A DNA stretch of 13,694 bases from an uncultured Bacilli bacterium. Lineage in GTDB: Bacteria > Bacillota_I > Bacilli_A > RF39 > UBA660. Each line of letters starts with the position of its first letter. Within the stretch, counting starts at the first letter, position 1. The stretch is from the NCBI GenBank assembly GCA_910585915.1, contig CAJUGF010000038.1:1-13694 (forward strand), read 5' to 3'. Under the pieces are notes generated by a model that saw only the letters and a program-made list of their open reading frames with translations, ran no database searches and was not told the DNA's origin. Shown piece after piece: positions 1-7,589 of this stretch. Made by a program: the position numbers and the translations under genes.

Positions 1-2732
1 CCACTCATTTTGTCTCCAACTTGAATTTTACGTTTTTGAATAATATAAACACGGATAATTTTGAATACACCAGCTGGTAGCTCATCTGAGTTTTCTTTTG
101 TATAAACTTTAACATCATGAACAATTCCAGCTGCTCCATGTTCTACTTTTAAGGAAGTATCTCTTACTTCTCTTGTTTTTTCACCAAATATTGCATGTAA
201 TAATTTTTCTTCACTTGTTAATTCTTGAACACCTTTTGGAGTAACTTTTCCTACTAGAATATCTCCTTCTTTGACTTCAGTACCAATTCTAACAATACCT
301 TCTGAATCAAGATTTCTTCTTGCTTCTTCTCCCACATTTGGAATATCTCTTGTTATTTCTTCTGGCCCTAATTTGGTGTCACGACATTCGATGTCATAAT
401 GTTCTAGATGTAAAGATGTGTATACATCATTTTTTACTAAGTTTTCATTTAATATAACAGCATCTTCATAATTATAACCATTGTAAGTCATGAATGCTAC
501 TGTCATATTCTTTCCAAGAGCTAATTCACCATTATCACAACTTGGTCCATCAGCTATTACTTGGCCCATATGTATTTGGTCACCTTTTTTTACAATTGGT
601 CTATGGTTAAAACTAGATGAGGCATTACTTCTTTCAAAATTAGCTAAATAGTAAGTGTCTTTCCCTTTGGCATTTTTAACAATAATTTTCTTAGCATCTG
701 CATATTCAACAATTCCATCAGCTTTTGCTACTACGCAAGATCCTGAATATTTGGCTGCTATACATTCAACTCCAGTTCCTACAATAGGTGCTTCTGCTTT
801 TAATAATGGTACTGCTTGACGTTGCATGTTTGAACCCATTAATGTACGGTTGGCATCGTCATAATTCAAAAATGGAATACAGCTTGCTGTAATGGAGACA
901 ACTTGACTTGGTGCAACGTCGACAAAGTCTACTTCTTCGCGAGGAACCATAACGTTATCACCATTAATACGTACAATAATTTCATCTTCTACAATTCGAT
1001 TGTTATCATCAATTTTCACTGTTGCTTGAGAAATATAGTAATCTGCTTCTTCATCAGCAGTCATATAAACGATATCATCTTTTTGTACCACTCCATCTTT
1101 TACACGACGGTATGGAGTCATAATAAATCCATATTCATTTATTTTGGCATATCCAGCTAATGAAGTAATAAGCCCGATGTTTTGTCCTTCTGGAGATTCA
1201 ATTGGACAGATACGTCCATAGTGTGAAGCATTTACATCTCGAACGTCCATTCCTGCACGGTCACGAGAAAGTCCACCTGGTCCTAGAGACGATAAACGTC
1301 TTTTATCAGTTAATTCTGCAATTGGGTTAATTTGATCCATGAATTTTGAAAGCTGAGAACTTCCAAAAAATTCTTTTAATACAGCTGTTACTGGACGAAT
1401 ATTAATTAATGATTTTGGTGTAACATCTTCAATTTCTTGCGTTGTCATACGTTCACGGATTACTCTTTCCATACGCGCCATTCCAACTCTAAATTGATTT
1501 TGGATCAATTCTCCTACTTGTCTTACACGACGATTTCCTAAATGATCAATTTCATCTGTATTTCCAATACCAGCTTGTAGATTTAAATAATAAGAAATTG
1601 ATGCATAAATATCTGGAATTGTTAATCTTCTTTCATCAGTACTAGGATCTATACCAATGATTTTAATTACTTTTTCTGGATTTATTTTATCAAATACTTT
1701 GATTTCTTGAACCATTTCATAGTTGTCAAGTTCTTCATTAATAATTGTCTTATGAAGACCAAATCCACTCGCTAAAACAGGTTTGATTGTTTCTAAAATA
1801 TTTTTAGTAATAACTGTACCTTTTTTCGCAATTATATCTTTTCCATCTTTGATATCTTCTGCTAATGTTTGATTTAATAAACGTTCTGCTACATTTAATT
1901 TTTTATTAAATTTATAACGTCCAACCTTTGCTAAATCGTAGCGGAAACGATCAAAGAATCTAGTTACTAATTGATTCTTAGCTGAATCTAATGTAGCAGG
2001 TTCTCCTGGTCTTAATTTTTCATATATTTCAATTAAGGCTTCGTCACTATTCTTAGTGCTATCCTTTTCAAAGGTATTTAATAAATATTCATTTTCTCCA
2101 AAAACACTAACAATATCTTCATTACTTGATAGTCCTAACGCTCTTAGGAAGGTTGTTGCAGGTACTTTTCTGGTACGGTCGATACGTACATACATGATAT
2201 CTCTTGCATCTAACTCAAACTCTAACCAAGTACCTTTATTTGGTATCATTTCTCCGCCAATGATACGTCGACCATTTTTATCGATTTCGCGTTTAAAGTA
2301 TACGCTTGGTGAACGAACTAATTGTGATACGATAACACGTTCTGCTCCATTGATAATAAATGTTCCTGCGTCTGTCATTAAAGGCATATCTCCAAGGAAA
2401 ATCTCTTGTTCTTTTACTTCTCCTGTTTCATGAATAAATACTCTTGCTTGAACCTTTAATGGTGCAGCATAGTTTACCATTCTTTCTTTGGCTTCTTTGA
2501 TCGAATATCTTGGTTCATCAAATGAATAATCACCAAAGTCAATGGTTACATTTCCAGTAAAACTTTCTACCGGAAATAAGTCTTCAAATACTTCTTTGAT
2601 GCCATTTTCTAGAAAATCATTATAGGACTTTTTTTGAATCTCTAAAAGATCTGACAATTCCATTGTATTTTTACTTTTTGAAAAACTTCTTCTTTTTCGG
2701 TAATCTCCGAATTTTTTTACAGTGTAAGCCAC
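1..2732 (-). CDS. rpoB: DNA-directed RNA polymerase beta subunit, partial (C-terminus off left edge)
   Basis: RpoB is the beta subunit of RNA polymerase, forming one pincer of the active-site cleft and the rifampicin pocket. About 910 codons are visible. Bacillus-type RpoB has about 1190 residues, so roughly the last quarter is missing; the frame runs out within the conserved GDKM(A/S)G motif. The start is GTG at 2732-2730, with ribosome binding site GGGGTGA at 2743-2737. Recognisable blocks include GSSQLSKFMDQINP followed by ELTDKRRLSSLGPGG (about 1364-1270) and YGRICPIESPEGQNIGL (about 1220-1170). The rifampicin region carries Lys at E. coli position 513 (codon 1346-1344) and Asp at position 526 (codon 1307-1305), both known resistance substitutions elsewhere. 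The gene follows ybxB by 98 bp and has its own promoter. rpoC would be expected beyond the left edge. Family identification is essentially certain. Confidence 0.98.
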   Translation of the reverse strand, partial: MAYTVKKFGDYRKRRSFSKSKNTMELSDLLEIQKKSYNDFLENGIKEVFEDLFPVESFTGNVTIDFGDYSFDEPRYSIKEAKERMVNYAAPLKVQARVFIHETGEVKEQEIFLGDMPLMTDAGTFIINGAERVIVSQLVRSPSVYFKREIDKNGRRIIGGEMIPNKGTWLEFELDARDIMYVRIDRTRKVPATTFLRALGLSSNEDIVSVFGENEYLLNTFEKDSTKNSDEALIEIYEKLRPGEPATLDSAKNQLVTRFFDRFRYDLAKVGRYKFNKKLNVAERLLNQTLAEDIKDGKDIIAKKGTVITKNILETIKPVLASGFGLHKTIINEELDNYEMVQEIKVFDKINPEKVIKIIGIDPSTDERRLTIPDIYASISYYLNLQAGIGNTDEIDHLGNRRVRQVGELIQNQFRVGMARMERVIRERMTTQEIEDVTPKSLINIRPVTAVLKEFFGSSQLSKFMDQINPIAELTDKRRLSSLGPGGLSRDRAGMDVRDVNASHYGRICPIESPEGQNIGLITSLAGYAKINEYGFIMTPYRRVKDGVVQKDDIVYMTADEEADYYISQATVKIDDNNRIVEDEIIVRINGDNVMVPREEVDFVDVAPSQVVSITASCIPFLNYDDANRTLMGSNMQRQAVPLLKAEAPIVGTGVECIAAKYSGSCVVAKADGIVEYADAKKIIVKNAKGKDTYYLANFERSNASSSFNHRPIVKKGDQIHMGQVIADGPSCDNGELALGKNMTVAFMTYNGYNYEDAVILNENLVKNDVYTSLHLEHYDIECRDTKLGPEEITRDIPNVGEEARRNLDSEGIVRIGTEVKEGDILVGKVTPKGVQELTSEEKLLHAIFGEKTREVRDTSLKVEHGAAGIVHDVKVYTKENSDELPAGVFKIIRVYIIQKRKIQVGDKMS

Positions 2733-2805
2733 GATTTCACCCCATCTAATATATTTTGTTTGTTTGATTTTTCAACGAAAAAAATCTACATGCCACCAAT
2801 TTATA

Positions 2806-2834
2806 ATTTTATCAGCCATAAACAACTGTGTCAA
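2806..2834 (-). promoter_or_regulatory. sigma-A promoter of rpoB, -35 overlapping the ybxB stop codon
   Basis: The -35 is a perfect TTGACA (2834-2829), the spacer is 17 bp, and the -10 is TAAAAT (2811-2806) preceded by TG as an extended -10. The upstream gene's stop codon TGA (2833-2831) lies inside the -35 hexamer. Transcription should start near 2799, giving a leader of about 65-70 nt. That leader contains a weak AT hairpin (arms 2786-2780 and 2772-2766, seven pairs) with no T-run after it, so it is not a terminator. Confidence 0.8.
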
Positions 2835-3424
2835 CTAAATTCCGCGGTCATAATATAAAAACCCTTACTTTTTTCTATGATTTTGCATGTCCCGATTTTT
2901 TCTAATTCTTTTAATACACTTTTAGCTCCTTGGTCTTTTCGAATAACAAACCAAAGAGTTCCTTCTTTTTTTAAATAGTCTTTTGCTTTCGTTAATATTT
3001 TTAAAACAATATCTTTTCCCGCTCGTATTGGTGGATTTGTGATGATCAAGTCAAATTTTTCTTGAATATTTTTATACGCATCAGATTCTACAGATGATCC
3101 TCTGATTTTATTTTTCGAAATGTTTTTTTCTGCCAAATGCAAGGCTCTTTTATTTACATCACATAAAGTCACTTGGCTATTGAGCACTCTGGATACAACA
3201 ATTCCCATAAATCCATAACCACATCCAACATCCAAAATAGTTAACCCCATTCGCCTTTCATGTTTTAATAACGTTTCTACCAATAAGCGACTTCCAAAAT
3301 CTATTTTATCTTTTGAAAATACTCCATTATCACTAAAAAAGGCAAAGGTTTCCCTTTGATAAGTATAATTAATAATGCGTATTTCGCTTTTTAAGTCTGT
3401 GTTATTTGTAAAATAATGTTCCAA
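2831..3424 (-). CDS. ybxB: class I SAM-dependent methyltransferase, YbxB/RsmC family
   Basis: A SAM-dependent methyltransferase of the RsmC/YbxB type (MTS domain, PF05175). The family includes 16S rRNA guanine-N2 methyltransferases, but the substrate of YbxB-type proteins is not fixed by sequence. Visible motifs are the SAM-binding LDVGCGYGFMG, the acidic DVNKRA at the end of the second strand, and the catalytic NPP in ITNPPIRAGK, followed by the YbxB-like LWFVIRKDQGAKS and a KGFYIM tail. The start is set at TTG 3424-3422: it sits just after a good GGTGAT binding site, gives 197 aa (the Bacillus protein is about 200 aa), and begins LEHYFTNN, like the Bacillus MSEHYYS. A longer frame from TTG 3475 would start inside the -10 element and is unlikely. 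In Bacillus ybxB lies between rplL and rpoB; here rplL is not adjacent. Confidence 0.92.
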   Translation of the reverse strand: MEHYFTNNTDLKSEIRIINYTYQRETFAFFSDNGVFSKDKIDFGSRLLVETLLKHERRMGLTILDVGCGYGFMGIVVSRVLNSQVTLCDVNKRALHLAEKNISKNKIRGSSVESDAYKNIQEKFDLIITNPPIRAGKDIVLKILTKAKDYLKKEGTLWFVIRKDQGAKSVLKELEKIGTCKIIEKSKGFYIMTAEFS

Positions 3425-3465
3425 GAAATCACCATTCAATCCAAAAAAGAAATATTTGTAACAAA

Positions 3466-3494
3466 ATTTTATCAAATCTAATTCATCATGTCAA
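3466..3494 (-). promoter_or_regulatory. sigma-A promoter of ybxB
   Basis: Perfect TTGACA -35 (3494-3489), 17-bp spacer, and TAAAAT -10 (3471-3466) preceded by TG (extended -10). Start of transcription is expected near 3459, about 35 nt before the TTG at 3424. This promoter rules out the longer reading frame that would begin at 3475. Confidence 0.8.
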
Positions 3495-3790
3495 ATTATT
3501 TCGCCATCACTTTCCATTTTTTGACAAGCTATTTTTTAATCTTTTTGCTGTTCTTTTCAAATACTTTTTATTCTTCCTCATTCTTCTTATATCTTTTATA
3601 CTTTTTTCAAACGTATTTATGGTTTTTAAATCATTCGTTGTATCGAGGATTTGCTTAAAATTTGGATTTACACTTTTGTCCCCCAAATGTTCTATACACT
3701 TCTATCTTTATTACTGCTGACTTGATTTTCTTCAATTGCTAATATTATCATCATAAATATTAAAAAAATTTCTGCCTATTGTAATATAGT
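3495..3790. other. gene-poor spacer with a possible decayed small ORF
   Basis: This stretch between the translocase terminator and the ybxB promoter holds no recognised gene. On the minus strand one frame is open from TTG 3686 to TGA 3509-3507 (59 codons), encoding a Lys/Arg-rich peptide that includes KDIRRMRKNKKYLKRTAKRL. A second open stretch in another frame begins near a TTG at about 3739 and ends about 3659; it reads ...KIEVYRTFGG before diverging. The two together could be one small gene broken by a frameshift. Neither has a clear ribosome binding site. There is nothing recognisable on the plus strand. Confidence 0.25.
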
Positions 3791-3816
3791 CAAAAAAAAC
3801 GAAGAATCTATTCTTC
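3791..3816 (-). terminator. Rho-independent terminator of the translocase gene
   Basis: GAAGAA (3816-3811), loop TAGA (3810-3807) and TTCTTC (3806-3801) form a perfect 6-bp stem, followed by G and eight T residues. The TAG stop codon of the translocase (3810-3808) sits in the loop, so the hairpin overlaps the gene's end. Confidence 0.75.
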
Positions 3817-6093
3817 TTCATTTTTACTTTCTAATTTAATTAATACTTCTCTTGGCTTGGATCCATTTTGTGGTCCAATGATTCCTCTTTCTTCTAATAA
3901 GTCAACGATTCTTGCTGCTCTATTATACCCAAGGCGAAATCTTCGTTGTAGTAATGAGGCACTAATTTTACCAGTTTTTGCTGCAAACTCTACAACTTCA
4001 TTATATAGTGGATCATCATATTCTTCAGGTTCGCTATCTGCACCTGCCATATGAGAACTATTCAAATTAGTTGTAAGGTTTTCATCATATTGTGCTTGTT
4101 GTTGTTTACAAACATATTCAATTACCCTTCTAATTTCATCATCTGATATAAAACAGCCTTGAATACGAACTGGTGTATTTTCCCCCATTGGTAAATACAA
4201 CATATCTCCTTTTCCAAGAAGCTTTTCTGCTCCCGGAGAGTCAAGTATAGTTCTTGAGTCAATTTGGCTGGATACTGCAAATGATATACGAGACGGAATA
4301 TTTGCTTTAACAACACCTGTAATAACATCGGTTGATGGTCTTTGGGTTGCAACAATTAAATGGATTCCTGCCGCTCTTGCCATTTGAGTAATACGCATGA
4401 TAGAATCTTCAACTTCTTTGCTTGCGACTAACATTAAGTCTGCAAGTTCATCGATTACAACTAAAATATAATACATTTTAGGAATTGGCGAGGATGGATT
4501 TGCACGATTTTGTTCATCTATCCAGTCATTATAGCTACCAATATTCTTAACCCCTTTTTCAGCAAATAAATCGTATCTTTTTTCCATTTCAACAACAATT
4601 TTTTGTAATGCTAAAGATGCTTTTTTTGGATCTGTTACAACAGGACATAAAAGATGTGGGACTCCATTATAGTTTGATAATTCTACTTTTTTGGGATCCA
4701 CTAGCATTATTTTGACTTGATCTGGACGATAGAGCATTAGAAGTGAGGCAAGCATGCTGTTTACACAAACTGATTTACCAGAACCTGTTGACCCCGCCAC
4801 TAAAAGGTGAGGCATTTTAGATAGATCAGCTGTTTGAGGTCGGCCCATGATATCTTTTCCAAGAGCTACTAGCATTTTAGCATTTTCTTGTGATTTCGGA
4901 ATGTTATTTAATATTTCTTTAATTTTTACAGCACTGATGACTGGATTTGGGATTTCTATTCCAATGGTACTTTTACCAGGAATTGGTGCTTGGATACGAA
5001 CATCTTTGGCAGCAAGAGCTAGGGCTATTTCTTTGTTAATTCCAACAATTCTACTAACTTTTGTTCCAGATGGTACTACAACTTCATATTGTGTAACACT
5101 TGGTCCCATATGAACATCAACAACACGCCCTGCTATTTGGAAATCTTTTAAAACTCTCTCTAAATTTTGTTTATTACTAATAATAAATTGATTTGAATTT
5201 ACTTTTTTAGGTTTCTCAGGATTGTCTAATAAGTTGATGCTAGGTAATTTATAATCGGCATTAACAAAACTAATATTACCTTCCCCATCATCTTTTGCAA
5301 TGGTATTTGGCATTATTTGATCATTTTCAACTGGTCTTGCAATGGTTTCAACTGTCGTTGGTTCTTTTTCATAATGTGTTAATTCTTCTATACTTGTTAT
5401 TACTCTACGATCATCTTCTTTTGGAAGTATAAATTCTTGATCTTCTTCATAATCGTATGTTGATTCTTCTTTTTCTCTTTTTTGTTTTGGTTCTCTTTTT
5501 AATTTTTTAAATGATCCAAAGAAATTAGATAAGATATTTCCTATATTGATATTAAACATTAGGATCACGCCAAAAATGGTTAGAAAGGCTAAAACAATGT
5601 AGGTTCCAGAGCTACCAAATAATGCTGCACTTACAAATGCGAAGGCTGCTCCTATGATGCCACCTCCTATTACAATGGAGGTTTGTCCAGAAGTTGCTAG
5701 AGCATTTGCTGACCCAATAGATGCCACTCGTGACATGTAGTTGTCAATGGTTGCTTGGAAAATATCACTTGCATTTTCACAATTGTTTATAAATGTAAAA
5801 TGACTCATAATTAAAACTACAATAATTAATATGTATAATCCAATTAATTTGGGCCCAATAAAATTTGGCAATTTTCGTTTTATTAACATAAAAAAGCCCA
5901 TGAATAAAAGAAGGATTAAGATGGCTGGCCACCATTCTCCTAATAAAAACATGGCGAATTTTTTTATAATTGTTCCTACTGGTCCAAAACCAAATCCTAT
6001 TAGTCCAATCAAAATAAGGATTAGACCTGTTAATTCGACAGAATATGTAAAATTTGTTGCACTTTCAGATTTTGATTTTTTCTTTTTTGCCAT
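3808..6093 (-). CDS. ftsK: DNA translocase FtsK/SpoIIIE family
   Basis: A membrane-anchored, ATP-driven double-stranded DNA pump that moves chromosomes across division septa; 761 aa, close to Bacillus SpoIIIE (about 790). Residues 20-180 hold four or so hydrophobic segments (about 22-40, 45-70, 80-100, 140-180), followed by an acidic and basic linker (about 195-300). The motor follows: Walker A GSTGSGKS at 434-441, DPKKVEL at 466-472, Walker B VVIDE at 545-549, and ATQRPSTDVI at 582-591. The C-terminal winged-helix gamma domain (about 693-755, with LLQRRFRLGYNRAARIVDLL) reads polarity sequences in known members. The ATG start has a GGTGAT site nine bases upstream. The gene appears monocistronic, with its own promoter and terminator. 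FtsK and SpoIIIE cannot be separated on sequence, so its presence does not prove sporulation. Confidence 0.97.
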   Translation of the reverse strand: MAKKKKSKSESATNFTYSVELTGLILILIGLIGFGFGPVGTIIKKFAMFLLGEWWPAILILLLFMGFFMLIKRKLPNFIGPKLIGLYILIIVVLIMSHFTFINNCENASDIFQATIDNYMSRVASIGSANALATSGQTSIVIGGGIIGAAFAFVSAALFGSSGTYIVLAFLTIFGVILMFNINIGNILSNFFGSFKKLKREPKQKREKEESTYDYEEDQEFILPKEDDRRVITSIEELTHYEKEPTTVETIARPVENDQIMPNTIAKDDGEGNISFVNADYKLPSINLLDNPEKPKKVNSNQFIISNKQNLERVLKDFQIAGRVVDVHMGPSVTQYEVVVPSGTKVSRIVGINKEIALALAAKDVRIQAPIPGKSTIGIEIPNPVISAVKIKEILNNIPKSQENAKMLVALGKDIMGRPQTADLSKMPHLLVAGSTGSGKSVCVNSMLASLLMLYRPDQVKIMLVDPKKVELSNYNGVPHLLCPVVTDPKKASLALQKIVVEMEKRYDLFAEKGVKNIGSYNDWIDEQNRANPSSPIPKMYYILVVIDELADLMLVASKEVEDSIMRITQMARAAGIHLIVATQRPSTDVITGVVKANIPSRISFAVSSQIDSRTILDSPGAEKLLGKGDMLYLPMGENTPVRIQGCFISDDEIRRVIEYVCKQQQAQYDENLTTNLNSSHMAGADSEPEEYDDPLYNEVVEFAAKTGKISASLLQRRFRLGYNRAARIVDLLEERGIIGPQNGSKPREVLIKLESKNEEE

Positions 6094-6110
6094 ATCTTAT
6101 CACCATACAC

Positions 6111-6139
6111 ATTATATCTTAGTTCGATAATTTATGCAA
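6111..6139 (-). promoter_or_regulatory. probable sigma-A promoter of the translocase gene
   Basis: Perfect -10 TATAAT (6116-6111), 17 bp downstream of a weak -35 TTGCAT (6139-6134). The start of transcription would fall near 6104, giving a leader of only about ten bases that just accommodates the GGTGAT ribosome binding site before the ATG at 6093. Confidence 0.6.
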
Positions 6140-6429
6140 AGCGTTTTACCTTTTATTGACGCTCTACAATTACTTTGTTTTTAATCTTTTTCTGATGGCA
6201 GATGATTTTAAATCTCTTACAAATATCTGTTTTGAAATGTGTTTATTATTGAAGTTTCGTAAGTCAAAGATTTAGTCAAAAAAATTGGTAATAATACTTA
6301 TTGGCAAATTATTCTTTTTTGCTTGAAAATTAGCTATTCCTTATTCTTTTCAATAAAAATTTCCTTTTCATAGTTTTTCAACTTTAATAGGGACTACTAT
6401 TTGAATAAATTATAGATTTTCATTTTAGT
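6140..6429. other. AT-rich spacer without recognised gene
   Basis: About 290 bp between the fusion gene and the translocase promoter. On the minus strand one frame is open over 6340-6275, is broken by TAA at 6274-6272, and continues open over 6271-6173 with basic peptide text such as KSSAIRKRLKTK. It has no start codon or ribosome binding site, so a degraded gene is possible but unproven. Seven T residues follow a weak inverted repeat around 6306-6278; this may serve as a poor terminator for the fusion gene. Nothing convincing is seen on the plus strand. Confidence 0.3.
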
Positions 6430-7509
6430 CTACTCGTGAAGTTTTTTCTTAATATTTTTTAAAAATGCCCTTTTATTTTTGTGTGTTTCTTCAATATTTT
6501 TCATAAATAGTAAGTGAAACAAGATTTTTGGATGCATTAAAAAATCCATAGAATCGGCTTTGTCTACTAAAGATATTAACCAACTTTCTTTATATCTTGG
6601 TGGTCGCTTATTTAGTGGAAACATGTGTTTTTTGATAATATCTTCAATTTTAGGATTCATTTGTTCTGGAAAATATTTTAAAGCATTAATTCTTGCTTGT
6701 TCTGCATGAACAAAACCATGTTTTTTAAAAAATGGTGTTTTTTCTTTATTTCCTTGCCATGGCTTATCATAAAAATCATGAAGTAATCCTCCAATTGCAG
6801 CTGCTTTGTAATCCCATCCAAATTTTTTGGCAATTTTATATGAATCATAAGAAACTCTTAAAGTATGTGCATAAACAGATTCTCCAATGTGATGCATATA
6901 TCCCTTTCTTTTAATAATCTCTGGATGTTTAATAAAGGGATCTATAATTGTTAAGAACTCCTTGTAATCTTCAATTAGTCTTTTTTTTTTCGCTTTTGTA
7001 TCAAAATAATTTATTATGTAAGAGATTAATGTGCAAATTTGCCATAAAACAGTAAAATATACTAAAAAGTTGATTGGAATATTCCAATTATCAAAAATAA
7101 CATCAAATAATCCAATAATAATTGTGATGAAAACAATCCAAGTTTTAATTTTTCCTATCATAAGTGAGTTTGCGATCCCTCTTCTTAGATAAAAGTACAG
7201 ATTTAGGATAGCAATTATACATTCTAAGATTAATACATAAAAGAAGGAATGATTGCGGATAATTAAAATGGTTAATAAGCCTATGATTAGCACTTTATCG
7301 GAAATGGCATCTAATTTAGCTCCTAATTCACTTTGGACATTCCATTTTCTTGCTAAAATTCCGTCTAATGAATCTGTTAAAGCAACGATAGCAGCCATAG
7401 CAATTAATATTTGAATATGATTCGTTAAACCAAGATACACAATGATTGGTGTTAAAACTATTCTAGAACTTGTTAAAATATTAGGAATATATTTTTTATA
7501 TTTATCCAT
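6430..7509 (-). CDS. pgsA: CDP-alcohol phosphatidyltransferase fused to a C-terminal HD phosphohydrolase domain
   Basis: A two-domain membrane protein of 359 aa. Residues about 1-185 are a CDP-alcohol phosphatidyltransferase (PF01066) with several hydrophobic segments and the complete signature D46-x2-D49-G50-x2-A53-R54-x8-G63-x3-D67-x3-D71. PgsA members make phosphatidylglycerophosphate from CDP-diacylglycerol and glycerol-3-phosphate, and normally end near residue 185. Residues about 195-345 are an HD domain with probable metal ligands H215, H244-D245, H268, H295 and D316 (text AHTLRVS, GLLHDFYD, KKHMFPL, LVDKADS). The frame is continuous through the junction, so this is a real fusion in this sequence. 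The fused HD domain could be a lipid-phosphate phosphatase acting on the PGS product, but that is inference. ATG 7509 is chosen; the adjacent TTG 7512 is eight bases from an AAAGGA site and is also possible. In Bacillus pgsA lies in the same broad neighbourhood as rnjB and spoIIIE, which supports the PgsA assignment. Confidence 0.9.
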   Translation of the reverse strand: MDKYKKYIPNILTSSRIVLTPIIVYLGLTNHIQILIAMAAIVALTDSLDGILARKWNVQSELGAKLDAISDKVLIIGLLTILIIRNHSFFYVLILECIIAILNLYFYLRRGIANSLMIGKIKTWIVFITIIIGLFDVIFDNWNIPINFLVYFTVLWQICTLISYIINYFDTKAKKKRLIEDYKEFLTIIDPFIKHPEIIKRKGYMHHIGESVYAHTLRVSYDSYKIAKKFGWDYKAAAIGGLLHDFYDKPWQGNKEKTPFFKKHGFVHAEQARINALKYFPEQMNPKIEDIIKKHMFPLNKRPPRYKESWLISLVDKADSMDFLMHPKILFHLLFMKNIEETHKNKRAFLKNIKKKLHE

Positions 7510-7533
7510 CAAATATCGTTTCCTTTCATATTT

Positions 7534-7542
7534 ATTATAGCA
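7534..7542 (-). promoter_or_regulatory. extended -10 promoter of the pgsA-HD gene
   Basis: TGCTATAAT (7542-7534) is a perfect extended -10, but no good -35 is found 16-18 bp upstream. It lies directly after the terminator of the preceding unit. The leader would be only about 18 nt and contains the AAAGGA ribosome binding site. Confidence 0.65.
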
Positions 7543-7555
7543 TTTTTTTCTATAT

Positions 7556-7589
7556 AGAAAAAGACACTAAATTATATGAAAGTGTCTTT
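7556..7589 (-). terminator. Rho-independent terminator after the RNase J / DUF2383-like unit
   Basis: AAAGACACT (7589-7581) and AGTGTCTTT (7568-7560) form a perfect 9-bp stem around a 12-nt loop, followed by further T residues. The 5' arm begins within the stop codon of the upstream gene. The extended -10 of the pgsA-HD gene follows within about 15 bases. Confidence 0.85.

Noticed and set aside
903..2433. Plus-strand reading frames at 903-1160 and 2056-2433
   Set aside because: They lie antisense to well-conserved rpoB, have no ribosome binding site and give no recognisable protein.
2766..2786. Hairpin in the rpoB leader as a possible attenuator
   Set aside because: Only seven A/T-dominated pairs and no T-run after it on the minus strand; too weak to call.
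3857..6130. Frames at 3857-4054, 4122-4355, 4847-5113 and 5831-6130 inside the translocase gene
   Set aside because: All are shadows of the ftsK/spoIIIE coding sequence in other frames and match no family.
6173..6340. Minus-strand open stretch interrupted by a single TAA, reminiscent of a decayed gene
   Set aside because: There is no start codon, ribosome binding site or recognisable family text; AT-rich DNA with few stops could produce it by chance.
6732..6914. Plus-strand frame inside the HD domain
   Set aside because: Antisense to a clearly conserved domain, with no binding site.
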